The notes below the pieces were generated by a model. It was not told where the DNA came from, ran no database searches, and worked only from the letters and a program-made list of their open reading frames with translations. Shown here piece after piece: positions 1 to 8,711 of a DNA stretch of 64,000 bases; position 1 is the stretch's first letter, and every line of letters begins with the position of its first letter. Where the stretch lies: assembly GCF_026013545.1 (NCBI RefSeq), contig NZ_JAPDOG010000015.1, positions 53,589 to 117,588 of the forward strand, in the 5' to 3' direction. The stretch comes from Defluviimonas salinarum. Lineage in GTDB: Bacteria > Pseudomonadota > Alphaproteobacteria > Rhodobacterales > Rhodobacteraceae. The position numbers and the translations under genes were made by a program.

Positions 1-368
1 CGCCTCATGCCCAGGCCAAGCTGGTGCGTTGCGGCCGCGGCCGGATCCTCGATATCGCGGTCGACATCCGGCGCGGATCGCCGAACTACGGCAAGTGGGT
101 GGGGGTCGAGCTTTCGGCCGAGAATGGCCGTCAACTCCTGATTCCAGCAGGTTTCCTGCATGGCTTCTCGACGCTGGAGCCGGACTGCGAAGTGCTCTAC
201 AAGTGCTCCGACTTCTACGCTCCGGAATGCGACGGCGCCGTGCGCTTCGACGACCCGGACCTCGGCATCGATTGGGGGCTCGACACGAGGGCGGCGATCT
301 TGTCGGACAAGGACGCCGCCGCGCAGAGCTTCCGCGACTTTCAATCTCCCTTCGTCTACGAGGCCTGA
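1..368 (+). CDS. rfbC: dTDP-4-dehydrorhamnose 3,5-epimerase, 5' end outside window
   Basis: C-terminal part of the epimerase that turns dTDP-4-keto-6-deoxyglucose into dTDP-4-keto-L-rhamnose in the cytoplasm. The reading frame is open from the first complete codon at base 3, so the real start lies upstream; the GTG at 24 is internal. Seen motifs are [19 protein letters not shown], typical of the RmlC cupin core, then [11 protein letters not shown] and [26 protein letters not shown], which are near-invariant RmlC stretches. It is followed after two bases by rfbB, so it is the upstream gene of the rhamnose operon. Confidence 0.95.
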   Translation, partial: PHAQAKLVRCGRGRILDIAVDIRRGSPNYGKWVGVELSAENGRQLLIPAGFLHGFSTLEPDCEVLYKCSDFYAPECDGAVRFDDPDLGIDWGLDTRAAILSDKDAAAQSFRDFQSPFVYEA

Positions 369-370
369 CG

Positions 371-1411
371 ATGAAATTGCTCGTGACCGGCGGCGCCGGC
401 TTCATCGGCTCCGCGGTCGTGCGCCATGCGGTCCGCGCCGGTCATTCCGTCGTCAATCTCGACAAGCTGACCTATGCCGGCAGCCTGTCGAACGTGGCCG
501 AGGTGGCCGATAGCCCAGCCTACGCCTTCGAAGAGGCCGATATCTGCGACCGCAAGGCCGTCGACGCGATCCTCGCGCGCCACCGGCCCGATGCAATCAT
601 GCATCTCGCCGCCGAAAGCCATGTTGACCGCTCGATCGACGGGCCGGCGGCCTTTATCGAGACCAACATCACCGGCACCTACACGATGCTGGAAGCCGCC
701 CGCGCCTACTGGATCGCCGAGGGCAAGCCGGAGAGCTTCCGCTTCCACCACATCTCGACCGACGAGGTCTTCGGCTCGCTCGGCAAGACCGGCAAGTTCA
801 CCGAGGATACGCCCTACGATCCGCGCTCGCCCTATTCGGCGTCGAAGGCGTCATCGGACCACCTCGTCCGCGCCTGGCACGAGACTTACGGTCTGCCGGT
901 GGTGCTGACCAATTGCTCGAACAACTACGGCCCCTACCACTTCCCGGAAAAGCTCATCCCGGTGGTGATCCTGAAAGCGCTCTCCGGCGCGCCGATCCCG
1001 ATCTACGGGCGAGGCGACAACATCCGCGACTGGCTTTACGTCGAGGACCATGCCGAGGCGCTGCTCCTCGTCGTCGAGAAGGGTGAACTGGGCCGCAGCT
1101 ACAATGTCGGCGGCGAGAACGAGGCGACGAACCTCGAACTGGTGACGAAGATCTGCGCGATCCTCGACGCCAAGCGCCCCGGCAACAAGCCCTACGCCGA
1201 CCAGATCACCTTCGTCACCGACCGCCCCGGCCACGACCAGCGTTACGCGATCGACCCGGCCCGGATCCGCGAGGAACTCGGCTGGCGCCCGTCGGTGACG
1301 CTCGACGAGGGGCTCGAGAAGACTGTCCAGTGGTTCCTCGACAATGAGGCCTGGTGGCGCGCGCTCCAGGACCGCGACGGCGTAGGCAAAAGGCTCGGGA
1401 CGGGCGGCTGA
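371..1411 (+). CDS. rfbB: dTDP-glucose 4,6-dehydratase
   Basis: 346 residues. Converts dTDP-glucose to dTDP-4-keto-6-deoxyglucose using bound NAD, the second step of dTDP-L-rhamnose synthesis. It is an extended [12 protein letters not shown] nucleotide-binding motif at the N-terminus, [12 protein letters not shown], the STDEVFGSL active-site strand and YSASK (catalytic Tyr-Lys). [15 protein letters not shown] is the usual substrate-binding segment. The ATG at 371 gives the normal family start ([13 protein letters not shown]) and sits two bases after the rfbC stop; an upstream extension of the frame would only overlap rfbC and is not credible. Confidence 0.97.
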   Translation: MKLLVTGGAGFIGSAVVRHAVRAGHSVVNLDKLTYAGSLSNVAEVADSPAYAFEEADICDRKAVDAILARHRPDAIMHLAAESHVDRSIDGPAAFIETNITGTYTMLEAARAYWIAEGKPESFRFHHISTDEVFGSLGKTGKFTEDTPYDPRSPYSASKASSDHLVRAWHETYGLPVVLTNCSNNYGPYHFPEKLIPVVILKALSGAPIPIYGRGDNIRDWLYVEDHAEALLLVVEKGELGRSYNVGGENEATNLELVTKICAILDAKRPGNKPYADQITFVTDRPGHDQRYAIDPARIREELGWRPSVTLDEGLEKTVQWFLDNEAWWRALQDRDGVGKRLGTGG

Positions 1412-1415
1412 GCCG

Positions 1416-1883
1416 ATGCTGACCGCGCATCTCCCGGCCGGCTATGTGCTGGCGCGACGCTGGCCCCGAGCCGCGCCAGGCATCGTGCCGGCGGCGCTCG
1501 TCGCATCGGTCTTGCCGGATACCGACCTCGTCTTCTTCTACCTCGTCGACGACCGCGCCATCCACCACCACCGCTACTGGGTTCATGTCCCGGCCTTCTG
1601 GCTCGCCGTCGCCGCCATCGTCCTGCCGCTCCTCCGCCGCAGCCGCTACCTTCCGGCCGCCCTCGCCTTCCTCGCCGCGATCTTCCTGCACCTCGCGCTC
1701 GACACGATCGGCGGCGGCATCCTCTGGCTCGCGCCCTTCTCCGACCGCATGGTCGAACTCGTCACCGTGCCCGCGACCCGAAGCCACTGGGTCGCGTCTT
1801 TCGTCCTGCACTGGACCTTCCTTCTGGAGCTTGGCATCTGGGGCACGGCCATCGCGCTCTTCCTGAAAGGCCGTCGGACATGA
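1416..1883 (+). CDS. YdjM/DUF457-like inner-membrane putative metal-dependent hydrolase
   Basis: 155 residues with about four hydrophobic segments. The pattern MLTAHLPAGYVLARR, then a VLPDTDLVFFY stretch, HHHRYWVHV and a later HLALDTIGGGILWL, matches the DUF457 family: an N-terminal His, an Asp-x-Asp and His-rich loops that could bind a metal at the membrane face. The activity of this family is not established. It lies inside the rhamnose operon, four bases after rfbB and sharing ATGA with rfbD, so it is very probably co-translated with the dTDP-rhamnose genes. Whether it acts on rhamnosylated glycans is unknown. Confidence 0.75.
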   Translation: MLTAHLPAGYVLARRWPRAAPGIVPAALVASVLPDTDLVFFYLVDDRAIHHHRYWVHVPAFWLAVAAIVLPLLRRSRYLPAALAFLAAIFLHLALDTIGGGILWLAPFSDRMVELVTVPATRSHWVASFVLHWTFLLELGIWGTAIALFLKGRRT

Positions 1884-2764
1884 AAGCCCCCGCATTCAAG
1901 GTTCTCGTCTTCGGCACCACCGGCCAGCTTGCCATCGAACTTGCCCGCCGCGCGCCCGGGGGCGTGACCCTGACCGCCCTCGGCCGCGACGCCGCCGACC
2001 TCACCAACCCCGCCGCCTGCGCCGATGCCATCGCGGCAGCCGATGCCGACATCGTCATCAACGCCGCCGCCTACACCGCCGTCGACCAGGCCGAGACCGA
2101 CCGCGACACCGCCGAGGCGGTCAATGCGGAGGCACCGGGCGCGATGGCGGCGGCTTGCGCGACGCGGGGCCTGCCGTTCCTCCATGTCTCGACCGACTAT
2201 GTCTTCGACGGATCGGGCAGCCGTCCCTGGCGCGAGGATGATGCGACGGCGCCGCTCGGCGTTTACGGCGCCACCAAGCTTGACGGCGAGCGCCGGATCG
2301 CGGCGGCTGGCGGGGCGCATGTCATCCTGCGCACCGCCTGGGTGTTCTCGGCCCACGGCAAGAACTTCGTCAAGACCATGCTGCGGCTCGGCGCGGAGCG
2401 TGAAGCACTCTCGGTCGTCGCCGACCAGCGCGGCGGCCCGACCGGTGCCGCCGATATCGCGGATGCGCTCTGGGCCATTGCCGGCGCCTTCCGAGATGGC
2501 AGGGGACAAAGCGGCATCTTTCACTTCGCCGGCGCCCCCACCGTCAGCTGGGCCGACTTCGCCGAGGCGATCTTCGCGGCCTCGTCGCTGACCCGCAAAC
2601 CGGTCGTGAACCGCATCCCCAGCGCGGCCTATCCGACCCCGGCACGGCGCCCCGAGAATTCTGCACTCGACTGCTCGCGCATCCGCGAAACCTATGGCAT
2701 AGAGCAACCGGATTGGCGCAAGACATTGTCGCAAGTGATAAAGGAAGTGGAGGCGGGATCATGA
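1880..2764 (+). CDS. rfbD: dTDP-4-dehydrorhamnose reductase
   Basis: 294 residues. NAD(P)H-dependent last step giving dTDP-L-rhamnose. RmlD-type SDR: VFGTTGQLAIEL replaces the usual GxxGQLG dinucleotide loop; then NAAAYTAVDQAE, STDYVFDG and YGATKLDGE, which carries the catalytic Tyr and Lys. RTAWVFSAHGKNFVKTM and DQRGGPT are RmlD hallmarks. The start overlaps the previous stop by ATGA and the stop overlaps the rfbA start by ATGA, pointing to tight translational coupling. Confidence 0.96.
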   Translation: MKAPAFKVLVFGTTGQLAIELARRAPGGVTLTALGRDAADLTNPAACADAIAAADADIVINAAAYTAVDQAETDRDTAEAVNAEAPGAMAAACATRGLPFLHVSTDYVFDGSGSRPWREDDATAPLGVYGATKLDGERRIAAAGGAHVILRTAWVFSAHGKNFVKTMLRLGAEREALSVVADQRGGPTGAADIADALWAIAGAFRDGRGQSGIFHFAGAPTVSWADFAEAIFAASSLTRKPVVNRIPSAAYPTPARRPENSALDCSRIRETYGIEQPDWRKTLSQVIKEVEAGS

Positions 2765-3666
2765 GCGAAACCGGACGCAAGGGCATTATTCTGGCCGGCG
2801 GATCGGGCACGCGGCTTTACCCGATCACCCATGCGGTGTCGAAGCAGATGCTGCCCCTCTACGACAAGCCGATGATCTACTATCCCTTGTCGGCGCTGAT
2901 GCTCGCCCATATCCGCGAGGTGGCGATCATCTCCACTCCGCGCGACCTGCCGCAGTTCCAGGCGCTTCTCGGCGACGGCTCGGCCTGGGGGATGCGCTTC
3001 GAATACATCGTCCAGCCTTCGCCCGACGGGCTCGCCCAGGCCTATCTCCTGGCCGAGGATTTCCTCGCCGGCAGCCCCTCGGCAATGGTGCTCGGCGACA
3101 ACGTTTTCTTCGGCGAGGGGCTGTCGGCCAAGCTCCGCGCTGCTGACGAGCGGACCTCCGGCGGCACCGTCTTCGGCTACCGCGTCTCCGATCCCGAACG
3201 CTACGGTGTCGTCGAGTTCGACCGTGATGGCCATGTCCTCTCGATCGTCGAGAAGCCCGAGATCCCGAAGAGTTCCTACGCGGTGACCGGGATATACTTC
3301 CTCGACGCGGAAGCCCCCGCGCGCGCCAGGACGATCGCGCCTTCGCCCCGCGGCGAGCTGGAGATCACCGATCTTCTCAACGGCTACCACCGCGACGGCA
3401 GCCTCAAGGTCGAGACCTTGGGTCGCGGTTTCGCCTGGCTCGACACCGGCACGCACGAGAGCCTTCTGGAGGCGGCCGAGTTCATCCGCACGATCGAGGA
3501 CCGCCAGAACCTGAAGGTGGGCTGCCCGGAAGAGATCGCCTTCCTCAACGGCTGGATCGACGCCGAGACGCTCACCGCGCTCGCCAAGCCCTACTTCAAG
3601 ACGCAGTACGGCAAGTATCTCGCCCGCATCGCCGCCGACCCGGACCTCGCCCGCGCCGCCGAGTGA
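2761..3666 (+). CDS. rfbA: Glucose-1-phosphate thymidylyltransferase
   Basis: 301 residues. Joins dTTP and glucose-1-phosphate to dTDP-glucose, the first step of the pathway. N-terminal nucleotidyltransferase signature LAGGSGTRLYPIT, followed by SKQMLPLYDKPMIYYPLS and the VLGDNVFF metal-binding Asp; GRGFAWLDTGTH is also standard. The ATG at 2761 overlaps the rfbD stop (ATGA) and gives the family-standard N-terminus, so the longer frame beginning at 2713 is rejected. It is the last gene of the rfb operon and converges on pxpA with a 12-base gap and no obvious terminator. Confidence 0.97.
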   Translation: MSETGRKGIILAGGSGTRLYPITHAVSKQMLPLYDKPMIYYPLSALMLAHIREVAIISTPRDLPQFQALLGDGSAWGMRFEYIVQPSPDGLAQAYLLAEDFLAGSPSAMVLGDNVFFGEGLSAKLRAADERTSGGTVFGYRVSDPERYGVVEFDRDGHVLSIVEKPEIPKSSYAVTGIYFLDAEAPARARTIAPSPRGELEITDLLNGYHRDGSLKVETLGRGFAWLDTGTHESLLEAAEFIRTIEDRQNLKVGCPEEIAFLNGWIDAETLTALAKPYFKTQYGKYLARIAADPDLARAAE

Positions 3667-3678
3667 CGCTCCCGGCCG

Positions 3679-4437
3679 TCAGAACCGCGTGACGGTGATC
3701 CCGGCGCCCTCAAGCGCGCTTCGCACCTCTCGCGCGATCGCCACCGCCTCCGGCGTATCGCCATGCAGGCAGATCGTGTCGATCCGGGTCGGAATGCGCT
3801 TGCCGCTGTCGGCGATGATCGCGCCGGCCCGGACCATCTCGACCATCCGCGCCGCCGCGTGGGCGGGATCGTGGATCACCGCGCCCGCTTTCGCGCGGTC
3901 GACGAGGGTCGCGTCGTCCTCGTAGGCGCGGTCGGCGAAGATCTCGGCCGCGTAGGGACAGCCCATCTCGCGCACGACCACCTCCATCGCCGTCGCGGCG
4001 AGCACCATGATCACGAGATCGGGCTCCACCTCCAGGGCCGCCGCGTAGCAGAGCCGCGCGAGGGCCGCGTCTTCCGAGGCCATGTTCGACAGCGCCCCAT
4101 GAAGCTTCAGATGCCGGAGCTGCCCGCCCGCGGCCCGCGCCATCGCGCTCGCCGCGCCGACCTGGTAGCGGATCGCGTTGGCGAGGCTCTCGCCCGGCAG
4201 ATGCATCCGCCGGCGGCCGAATCCCTGAAGATCGGGAAAGCCCGGATGCGCGCCGATTCCCACGCCCTTTTCGACCGCGAGGCGCATGGTTTGCGCCATC
4301 ACGTCCGGGTCGCCGGCATGAAAGCCGCAGGCGATATTGGCCGAGGTGACAATGTCGAGAAGTGCGGCGTCGTCGCCGAGGCTCCAGCGCCCGTAGCCCT
4401 CGCCCATGTCGGAATTGAGATCGACCGTCGCCGTCAT
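3679..4437 (-). CDS. pxpA: 5-oxoprolinase subunit A (LamB/YcsF family)
   Basis: 252 residues. PxpA works with PxpB and PxpC to hydrolyse 5-oxoproline (pyroglutamate) to glutamate with ATP in bacteria. Family signatures are DLNSDMGEGYGRW at the N-terminus, SANIACGFHAGDP, GAHPGFPDLQGFGRR and LKLHGALSNMA. The ATG at 4437 overlaps the pxpC stop by ATGA and gives the usual N-terminus. It is the last gene of the eight-gene minus-strand run. In this context the substrate could be a related lactam rather than 5-oxoproline itself; that is inference. Confidence 0.93.
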   Translation of the reverse strand: MTATVDLNSDMGEGYGRWSLGDDAALLDIVTSANIACGFHAGDPDVMAQTMRLAVEKGVGIGAHPGFPDLQGFGRRRMHLPGESLANAIRYQVGAASAMARAAGGQLRHLKLHGALSNMASEDAALARLCYAAALEVEPDLVIMVLAATAMEVVVREMGCPYAAEIFADRAYEDDATLVDRAKAGAVIHDPAHAAARMVEMVRAGAIIADSGKRIPTRIDTICLHGDTPEAVAIAREVRSALEGAGITVTRF

Positions 4438-5462
4438 GCCCCGTCCTCCCCGTCCAGATCGGCACCCGCTGTGACGCCTCCGATCAGTTGATATGCCAAA
4501 AGATCGGCAATGTCGCCGGGATCGCGCAGCAGCGGCCGGATCGCCCCCCCGAAGCGCGCCGCGCCGCGCCCCTGCCGGTGGAGGTCGGCCAGAGCCTCCT
4601 CGCGGGTGACGAAACGGAAGCGAAGCCGCGTTCCCGGCGCCGCCTGCGCCACGACGGGCAGGTCCTGCGGCACCACGGTGCCGATCCGTGGATAGCCCCC
4701 CATCGTCTGGCATTCGGGCAGAAGCACATAGGGCGTGCCGTCGCCGGTCATCTGGATGTCGCCCGGCACGATGATCTCCGAGACGATGGACAACTGCCCC
4801 TCGGTCGCAGCGAACGGCGCGCCGTCATGGACGAGCCGCACTCCCTGCCGGTTGCCGCGCGCATCGCGGGTGAAGGTCGCCGCTGCGAAGCGGTCGCGCT
4901 CCGCCGCGGAGAAAAGCCCGGTCTGGGCCGAGGGCACGACCCCTACCGTGCCGCCGCTGAAGCGATCCGCGACCGCGATCCCGAGGCCCGGCCGCGTCGG
5001 TCCCGCCTCGCCAACCGGCAGCCGGTCGCCCGACCCGACCGCCGCGCCAAGCCCGGCCGTCAGATGCGCCGAGCGGCTGCCCATCACCGGGGCCGTCGCG
5101 ATGCCGCCCGCGACATGGAGATAGCCGTAGACCCCGGCCTTCGCGCCACCGATCACGAGCCGCTGTCCCTGCCCCAGCCTGTGCGTCGCGTTCCAGGCAA
5201 GGGGAACGCCGTCTAGCGTCGCGGCCATCGACGCACCCGTCAGCGCGATGATGAGGTCGCCTTCCGCCTCGAACGTCCCGCCCGACATCGCCATCTCGAC
5301 CGCGGCGCAATCCTCCGTCTGGCCGAGCAAGGCTGCGCCCTCGGCAAGCGCCAGCACATCGGCCGCGCCGCCGCGCGACAACCCTTGGGCGAGCCAGCCC
5401 GGCCGACCCCGGTCCTGCACCGTCACGCCGGGTCCGGCGGCAAGGACAAGGAGCGCGCTCAT
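4434..5462 (-). CDS. pxpC: 5-oxoprolinase subunit C / biotin-dependent carboxyltransferase-like (KipA)
   Basis: 342 residues, the family's normal size. PxpC/KipA is one half of an allophanate-hydrolase-like cyclophilin-fold pair that forms the ATP-dependent lactamase with PxpA. Seen motifs: GVTVQDRGRPGWLAQGLSRGG near the N-terminus, MSGGTFEAEGDLIIALTGA in the middle and VLLPECQTMGGYPRIG near the C-terminus, all typical. The ATG at 5462 overlaps the pxpB stop, and the TGA overlaps the pxpA start, so all three subunits are translationally coupled in the order B-C-A. Confidence 0.93.
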   Translation of the reverse strand: MSALLVLAAGPGVTVQDRGRPGWLAQGLSRGGAADVLALAEGAALLGQTEDCAAVEMAMSGGTFEAEGDLIIALTGASMAATLDGVPLAWNATHRLGQGQRLVIGGAKAGVYGYLHVAGGIATAPVMGSRSAHLTAGLGAAVGSGDRLPVGEAGPTRPGLGIAVADRFSGGTVGVVPSAQTGLFSAAERDRFAAATFTRDARGNRQGVRLVHDGAPFAATEGQLSIVSEIIVPGDIQMTGDGTPYVLLPECQTMGGYPRIGTVVPQDLPVVAQAAPGTRLRFRFVTREEALADLHRQGRGAARFGGAIRPLLRDPGDIADLLAYQLIGGVTAGADLDGEDGA

Positions 5463-6226
5463 GGGATCGGCTCCGCCACCGCGCCGCCATTGTCCGGATT
5501 CGCCGCCCGCAGGTCGGCAAGCTCCTCGGCCGCGATGGGCACGAAACGGACCTCGTCGCCGGAGCGGAGCGGGAACGGCTCCGCCGCCTCGGGTCGGAAG
5601 CCGCGGAAGCCGGTCTGGCCAACATGCCGCCAGCCGGTCGGCGTCGCGGTCGGAAAGACGATGAGCTGGCGGACCGCGATGACCAAGGCGCCTGCCGGGA
5701 TGCGCGGCGTGACCCCGGTCTGGCGCGGAATGTCCCACTGCGCCGGCAATGTGCCCATGTAGGGAAGGCCCGGCGCGAAGCCGATCGTCAGCACCCGGAC
5801 GGGCGCTGCGGTCAGTTCGGCGACCGCCTCCTCGGACGTGCGTCCGGCGAGTGCCGCCGCCTCGGCAAGCTGCGGCCCGTACTCGCCACCGAAGACGGTC
5901 GGGATCCGCCAGAGCCGCCGTCCCGTGGGCAGGCCCACCGCATACCAGTCGCGGCTGTCGAGCAGCGCCCGGAGCCGCGTTTCGATCGCGGCAAGGTCGG
6001 TCTCGAAGGGGTCGAACCGCAAGAAGACCGAGGCGAGCGAGGCCGCCGTCTCCTCGACATCGGCCCAGCCCTCGGCCTCGACCGCCGAGCGAAAGGCGAC
6101 GGCCGCACGGTTCGCGCGCTCGTCGAGACGGCCGGCAAAGCTCACCAGCAGTCCCGTCAGCCCCATCGTGGCCAGCCGCGGATAGGCCGCGTCTTCCGGC
6201 CGGATTGCGGTTTCGGCGTCAGGCAT
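5459..6226 (-). CDS. pxpB: 5-oxoprolinase subunit B (KipI family)
   Basis: 255 residues. KipI/PxpB-type protein: IPTVFGGEYGPQL, then FAPGLPYMGTLP, PRIPAGALVIAVRQLIVFPTATPTGWR and the C-terminal SGDEVRFVPI are the usual carboxyltransferase-domain 1 motifs. It pairs with PxpC. It starts 74 bases after the DUF3726 gene on the same strand, so it belongs to the same probable transcript as the transporter and dehydrogenase genes upstream, an unusual neighbourhood for a housekeeping 5-oxoprolinase. Confidence 0.92.
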   Translation of the reverse strand: MPDAETAIRPEDAAYPRLATMGLTGLLVSFAGRLDERANRAAVAFRSAVEAEGWADVEETAASLASVFLRFDPFETDLAAIETRLRALLDSRDWYAVGLPTGRRLWRIPTVFGGEYGPQLAEAAALAGRTSEEAVAELTAAPVRVLTIGFAPGLPYMGTLPAQWDIPRQTGVTPRIPAGALVIAVRQLIVFPTATPTGWRHVGQTGFRGFRPEAAEPFPLRSGDEVRFVPIAAEELADLRAANPDNGGAVAEPIP

Positions 6227-6300
6227 CGCGCAGTCGGCGCTCCCGGATCGGTTGGTTCCGGTTCAGTTCACCGCAACCCGACGCCGACGGCAAGGGCCGC

Positions 6301-6984
6301 TCAGTCGTTGTCGAGATTGCCTGCCCCGGCGCCCGCGCGCGACTTCTCGGAGGCCGGCACCGTCGTGCGGAGCGCGAAACCGTCGAGAAGCGCCCAGTCG
6401 TCATGCGAGAGCCAGCGCCCGGACTGGCGCGCGACCGGCGCCGCGCCCGCGGCACCGGCGATCTCGACCGTCGCTTCGGCGAACCCGGCCAGCGCCTCCA
6501 GATCGGCGCCCGCCCCCGGCCCTTCCGGTCCGACCGTCACCCGGCCGCCCGGCCAGGTGAGCGCGACGGACGCGCCGCAGCCCTCCGCGACCAGCGCCAG
6601 GAACGGCAGGATCAGCACCGGCCAGGCGAGACCTTCAAGCCGCAGCTCCGGCGGGATGGCGCCGGCCCGGTCGGAAAGTGCCGCGCCTGCCGCGATCGGG
6701 CAAAGCGCGCCACCGGCGCGGCCACGCCAGACGCCCGAGCCGATCTCCGGTGCCGCGCCAACCCCAGCCTGTATACGGGCGCCGAGCCGCTCCGGCCCCG
6801 GCAGCCCCGCCGCGGCGAGCCAGCGCGCGGCGAAGGCGGCCTCCTCGGCCAGCCCCCATTCCATGCCGGCGCCGCGCGCCGCCTTGAAGCAGAGGCTCTG
6901 GATCTCCGGCAGCGTCAGCCGCGCACCGCCCTTTTCGGGAACCGCCACACCGGCCTGGGTGGGATCGTTCGCGATCTCGCTCAT
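6301..6984 (-). CDS. DUF3726 domain protein, function unknown
   Basis: 227 residues, Ala/Gly-rich and without signal peptide or clear membrane segments. The N-terminal third (LTLPEIQSLCFKAARGAGMEWGLAEEAAFAARWLAAAGLPG) resembles a DUF3726 helical domain, the only recognised feature. No catalytic motif is visible. The start ATG overlaps the stop of the preceding 559-residue gene (ATGA), which suggests that the two products are made together and may form a complex. No function is assigned. Confidence 0.7.
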   Translation of the reverse strand: MSEIANDPTQAGVAVPEKGGARLTLPEIQSLCFKAARGAGMEWGLAEEAAFAARWLAAAGLPGPERLGARIQAGVGAAPEIGSGVWRGRAGGALCPIAAGAALSDRAGAIPPELRLEGLAWPVLILPFLALVAEGCGASVALTWPGGRVTVGPEGPGAGADLEALAGFAEATVEIAGAAGAAPVARQSGRWLSHDDWALLDGFALRTTVPASEKSRAGAGAGNLDND

Positions 6985-8660
6985 GCCCGCTCTCCTTCCT
7001 TCGTCATCTCATCGGGATAAGGCATCCCCTGACAGAGCGCGATCCGCACCCAGCGGTCCGAGCGCGGGTCGAAATGGGTGGCCCCAAAATACGCGAGCTT
7101 GCAGCGCAGAAGGTCGATCGGCAGCATGTCGGACGCGATCAGGTTGTCGCGGATCTCGGCATAGGGGTGCCGCATCGCCATCTGCAGCCGCCGCGCCATG
7201 AAGCGGTGCTCGGGATGGGCAAGGAGGAAGGCCGCCAGACTGTCCTCGCCCTTCCAGCCATCAAGCGCACGCGCCATGTCGGCGGCGAGCCAGCCGATGC
7301 AGAGCGGAAGCTCGCGCTCGGCTCCGTCCTCCTCGAACCGCTCGCCGAGACGGGGTTCGAGCTTTTCCTCCGAGACATACCAGAACCGCGCGATCTGGCT
7401 CCGGTCGGCATAGTCGGTGTCGATTGCCCAGCCGTAATGCCCGGCCAGCGCCGCCCGCGTCGCGGAGGCGGACATCGACCCGTCGATGCGGTGGATCGCG
7501 CCTTCCTCGGCGTCCATGCAATCGGCAAGGCCGTCGATGAGCGCGCCATGCGGCTCCAGCATCATCGCCAGCAGCGCCTCCTGGCCCTCGAGCGTGAGCG
7601 TCTCCGCACCCCAGCGCCAGAGCGCGTCCCAGGGGCGGGCGCCCGCTCCCGGCCAGGTTTCCAGATATTCGCCGATCCGGTCGATGTCGCCTCCGAGATC
7701 GGCGAGCTTCTCGATCTGGATCGGGTGTTCGCTGCGCCAATGAGCGTGGTTGGCACGCGCCGCATCGAGCGCGGCGCGCAGGCCCGCGACCTCGGCCGCG
7801 CCGGCGCTCTCCTGCGCGCGGACCCGCGCCAGAGCCTCCTCGCGCGACGCCACCCAGTTGTTCAGAAGCATCGGGTGACGGATCAGGAACGGCGCCATGC
7901 CGAGCCCGGTCGAATTGCCGACCCCGAGACAGCGGCGCAGGTCGGGCGCGAGCCGCACCGCCTTCGTGCCGCCCTTCTGGGCGGCGAGATGTTCGACGAG
8001 ATCGACGGTGAAGGCACGGGTGAGCCAGACCGACAGCATCTCGGCCTGGAACGGTCCCTTCATCTCGGGCCGCCAGGCGAGGACCGAGCGGTCCGCCGCG
8101 CCGAACTTGCCCGAGCCGTAGACCGCCGTCGTCCGCATCAGGTAGCCGACGGCGTCGATCTCGGCCGCGTCGGGCTGCTCGCCCTCGGCAAGCCGCGAAA
8201 CGATATGATCGAAGAGCCGGACCGACCGGTTGGCGCGGCTGAGCGACAGCTCGCTTTCAGCGATGCGCCCGGCCTCCTGCAGGGGCACATTGGCCTGGAG
8301 CCGATCGAGATCGGCCGTCGTGGGCGTGCCGTCGAACAAAGCGAAGGTCGCGTCCCAGGCGGTGGCGATCACCCGGTCGGAGCGCATGTCCGCGGGCAGG
8401 TCATGGGCGAAGGCGACGAGCGAGTAGGTCCGCTCCGGCCCGATGGCGCGGTAGACGGCGCGGCCGACGCCCTTGGCGTCCATCTCCCAGACCGGGCGGT
8501 CGAAGCGCCAGCCTTCGTCGCGCATGCGCCGGAGGAGAACCCGCAGGAACGAGAGCCGTGTCGGATGGGCGCTGCCCATGCGCGCGAGCCGCATCACCTC
8601 GGCGGGGTCGCGGCGAAAGCTCGCGACATTTCCGGCGGCATCCTTCGCAGTGACGGTCAT
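6981..8660 (-). CDS. Conserved hypothetical protein, 559 residues
   Basis: I do not recognise this family. It is a soluble, mostly helical-looking protein of 559 residues with no signal peptide and no membrane segment. It is rich in Trp, Arg, Glu and Met, with stretches such as MLLNNWVASREEALARV, GHYGWAIDTDYADRSQIARF and a C-terminal FDPRSDRWVRIALCQGMPYP. No nucleotide-binding loop or metal motif stands out. The gene has a good ribosome site (GGGAGGAGA) and lies between a BCCT transporter gene and a coupled DUF3726 gene. Its codon use fits its neighbours. It is likely an enzyme or enzyme scaffold of the pathway encoded by this operon, but that is inferred only from position. Confidence 0.8.
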   Translation of the reverse strand: MTVTAKDAAGNVASFRRDPAEVMRLARMGSAHPTRLSFLRVLLRRMRDEGWRFDRPVWEMDAKGVGRAVYRAIGPERTYSLVAFAHDLPADMRSDRVIATAWDATFALFDGTPTTADLDRLQANVPLQEAGRIAESELSLSRANRSVRLFDHIVSRLAEGEQPDAAEIDAVGYLMRTTAVYGSGKFGAADRSVLAWRPEMKGPFQAEMLSVWLTRAFTVDLVEHLAAQKGGTKAVRLAPDLRRCLGVGNSTGLGMAPFLIRHPMLLNNWVASREEALARVRAQESAGAAEVAGLRAALDAARANHAHWRSEHPIQIEKLADLGGDIDRIGEYLETWPGAGARPWDALWRWGAETLTLEGQEALLAMMLEPHGALIDGLADCMDAEEGAIHRIDGSMSASATRAALAGHYGWAIDTDYADRSQIARFWYVSEEKLEPRLGERFEEDGAERELPLCIGWLAADMARALDGWKGEDSLAAFLLAHPEHRFMARRLQMAMRHPYAEIRDNLIASDMLPIDLLRCKLAYFGATHFDPRSDRWVRIALCQGMPYPDEMTKEGERA

Positions 8661-8679
8661 TCTCTCCTCCCTTGGGTGG

Positions 8680-8704
8680 GGTCCGGGCGAGTGCCGCCCG
8701 GACC
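8680..8704 (-). other. Intercistronic hairpin upstream of the 559-residue gene
   Basis: A perfect 10-bp inverted repeat (GGTCCGGGCG, five-base loop, CGCCCGGACC) fills the gap between the BCCT stop and the ribosome site of the 559-residue gene. There is no U-tract after it on the transcribed strand, so it is more likely an mRNA-stability or processing element, or a weak attenuator, than a full terminator. Confidence 0.5.
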
Positions 8705-8711
8705 GTTCATA

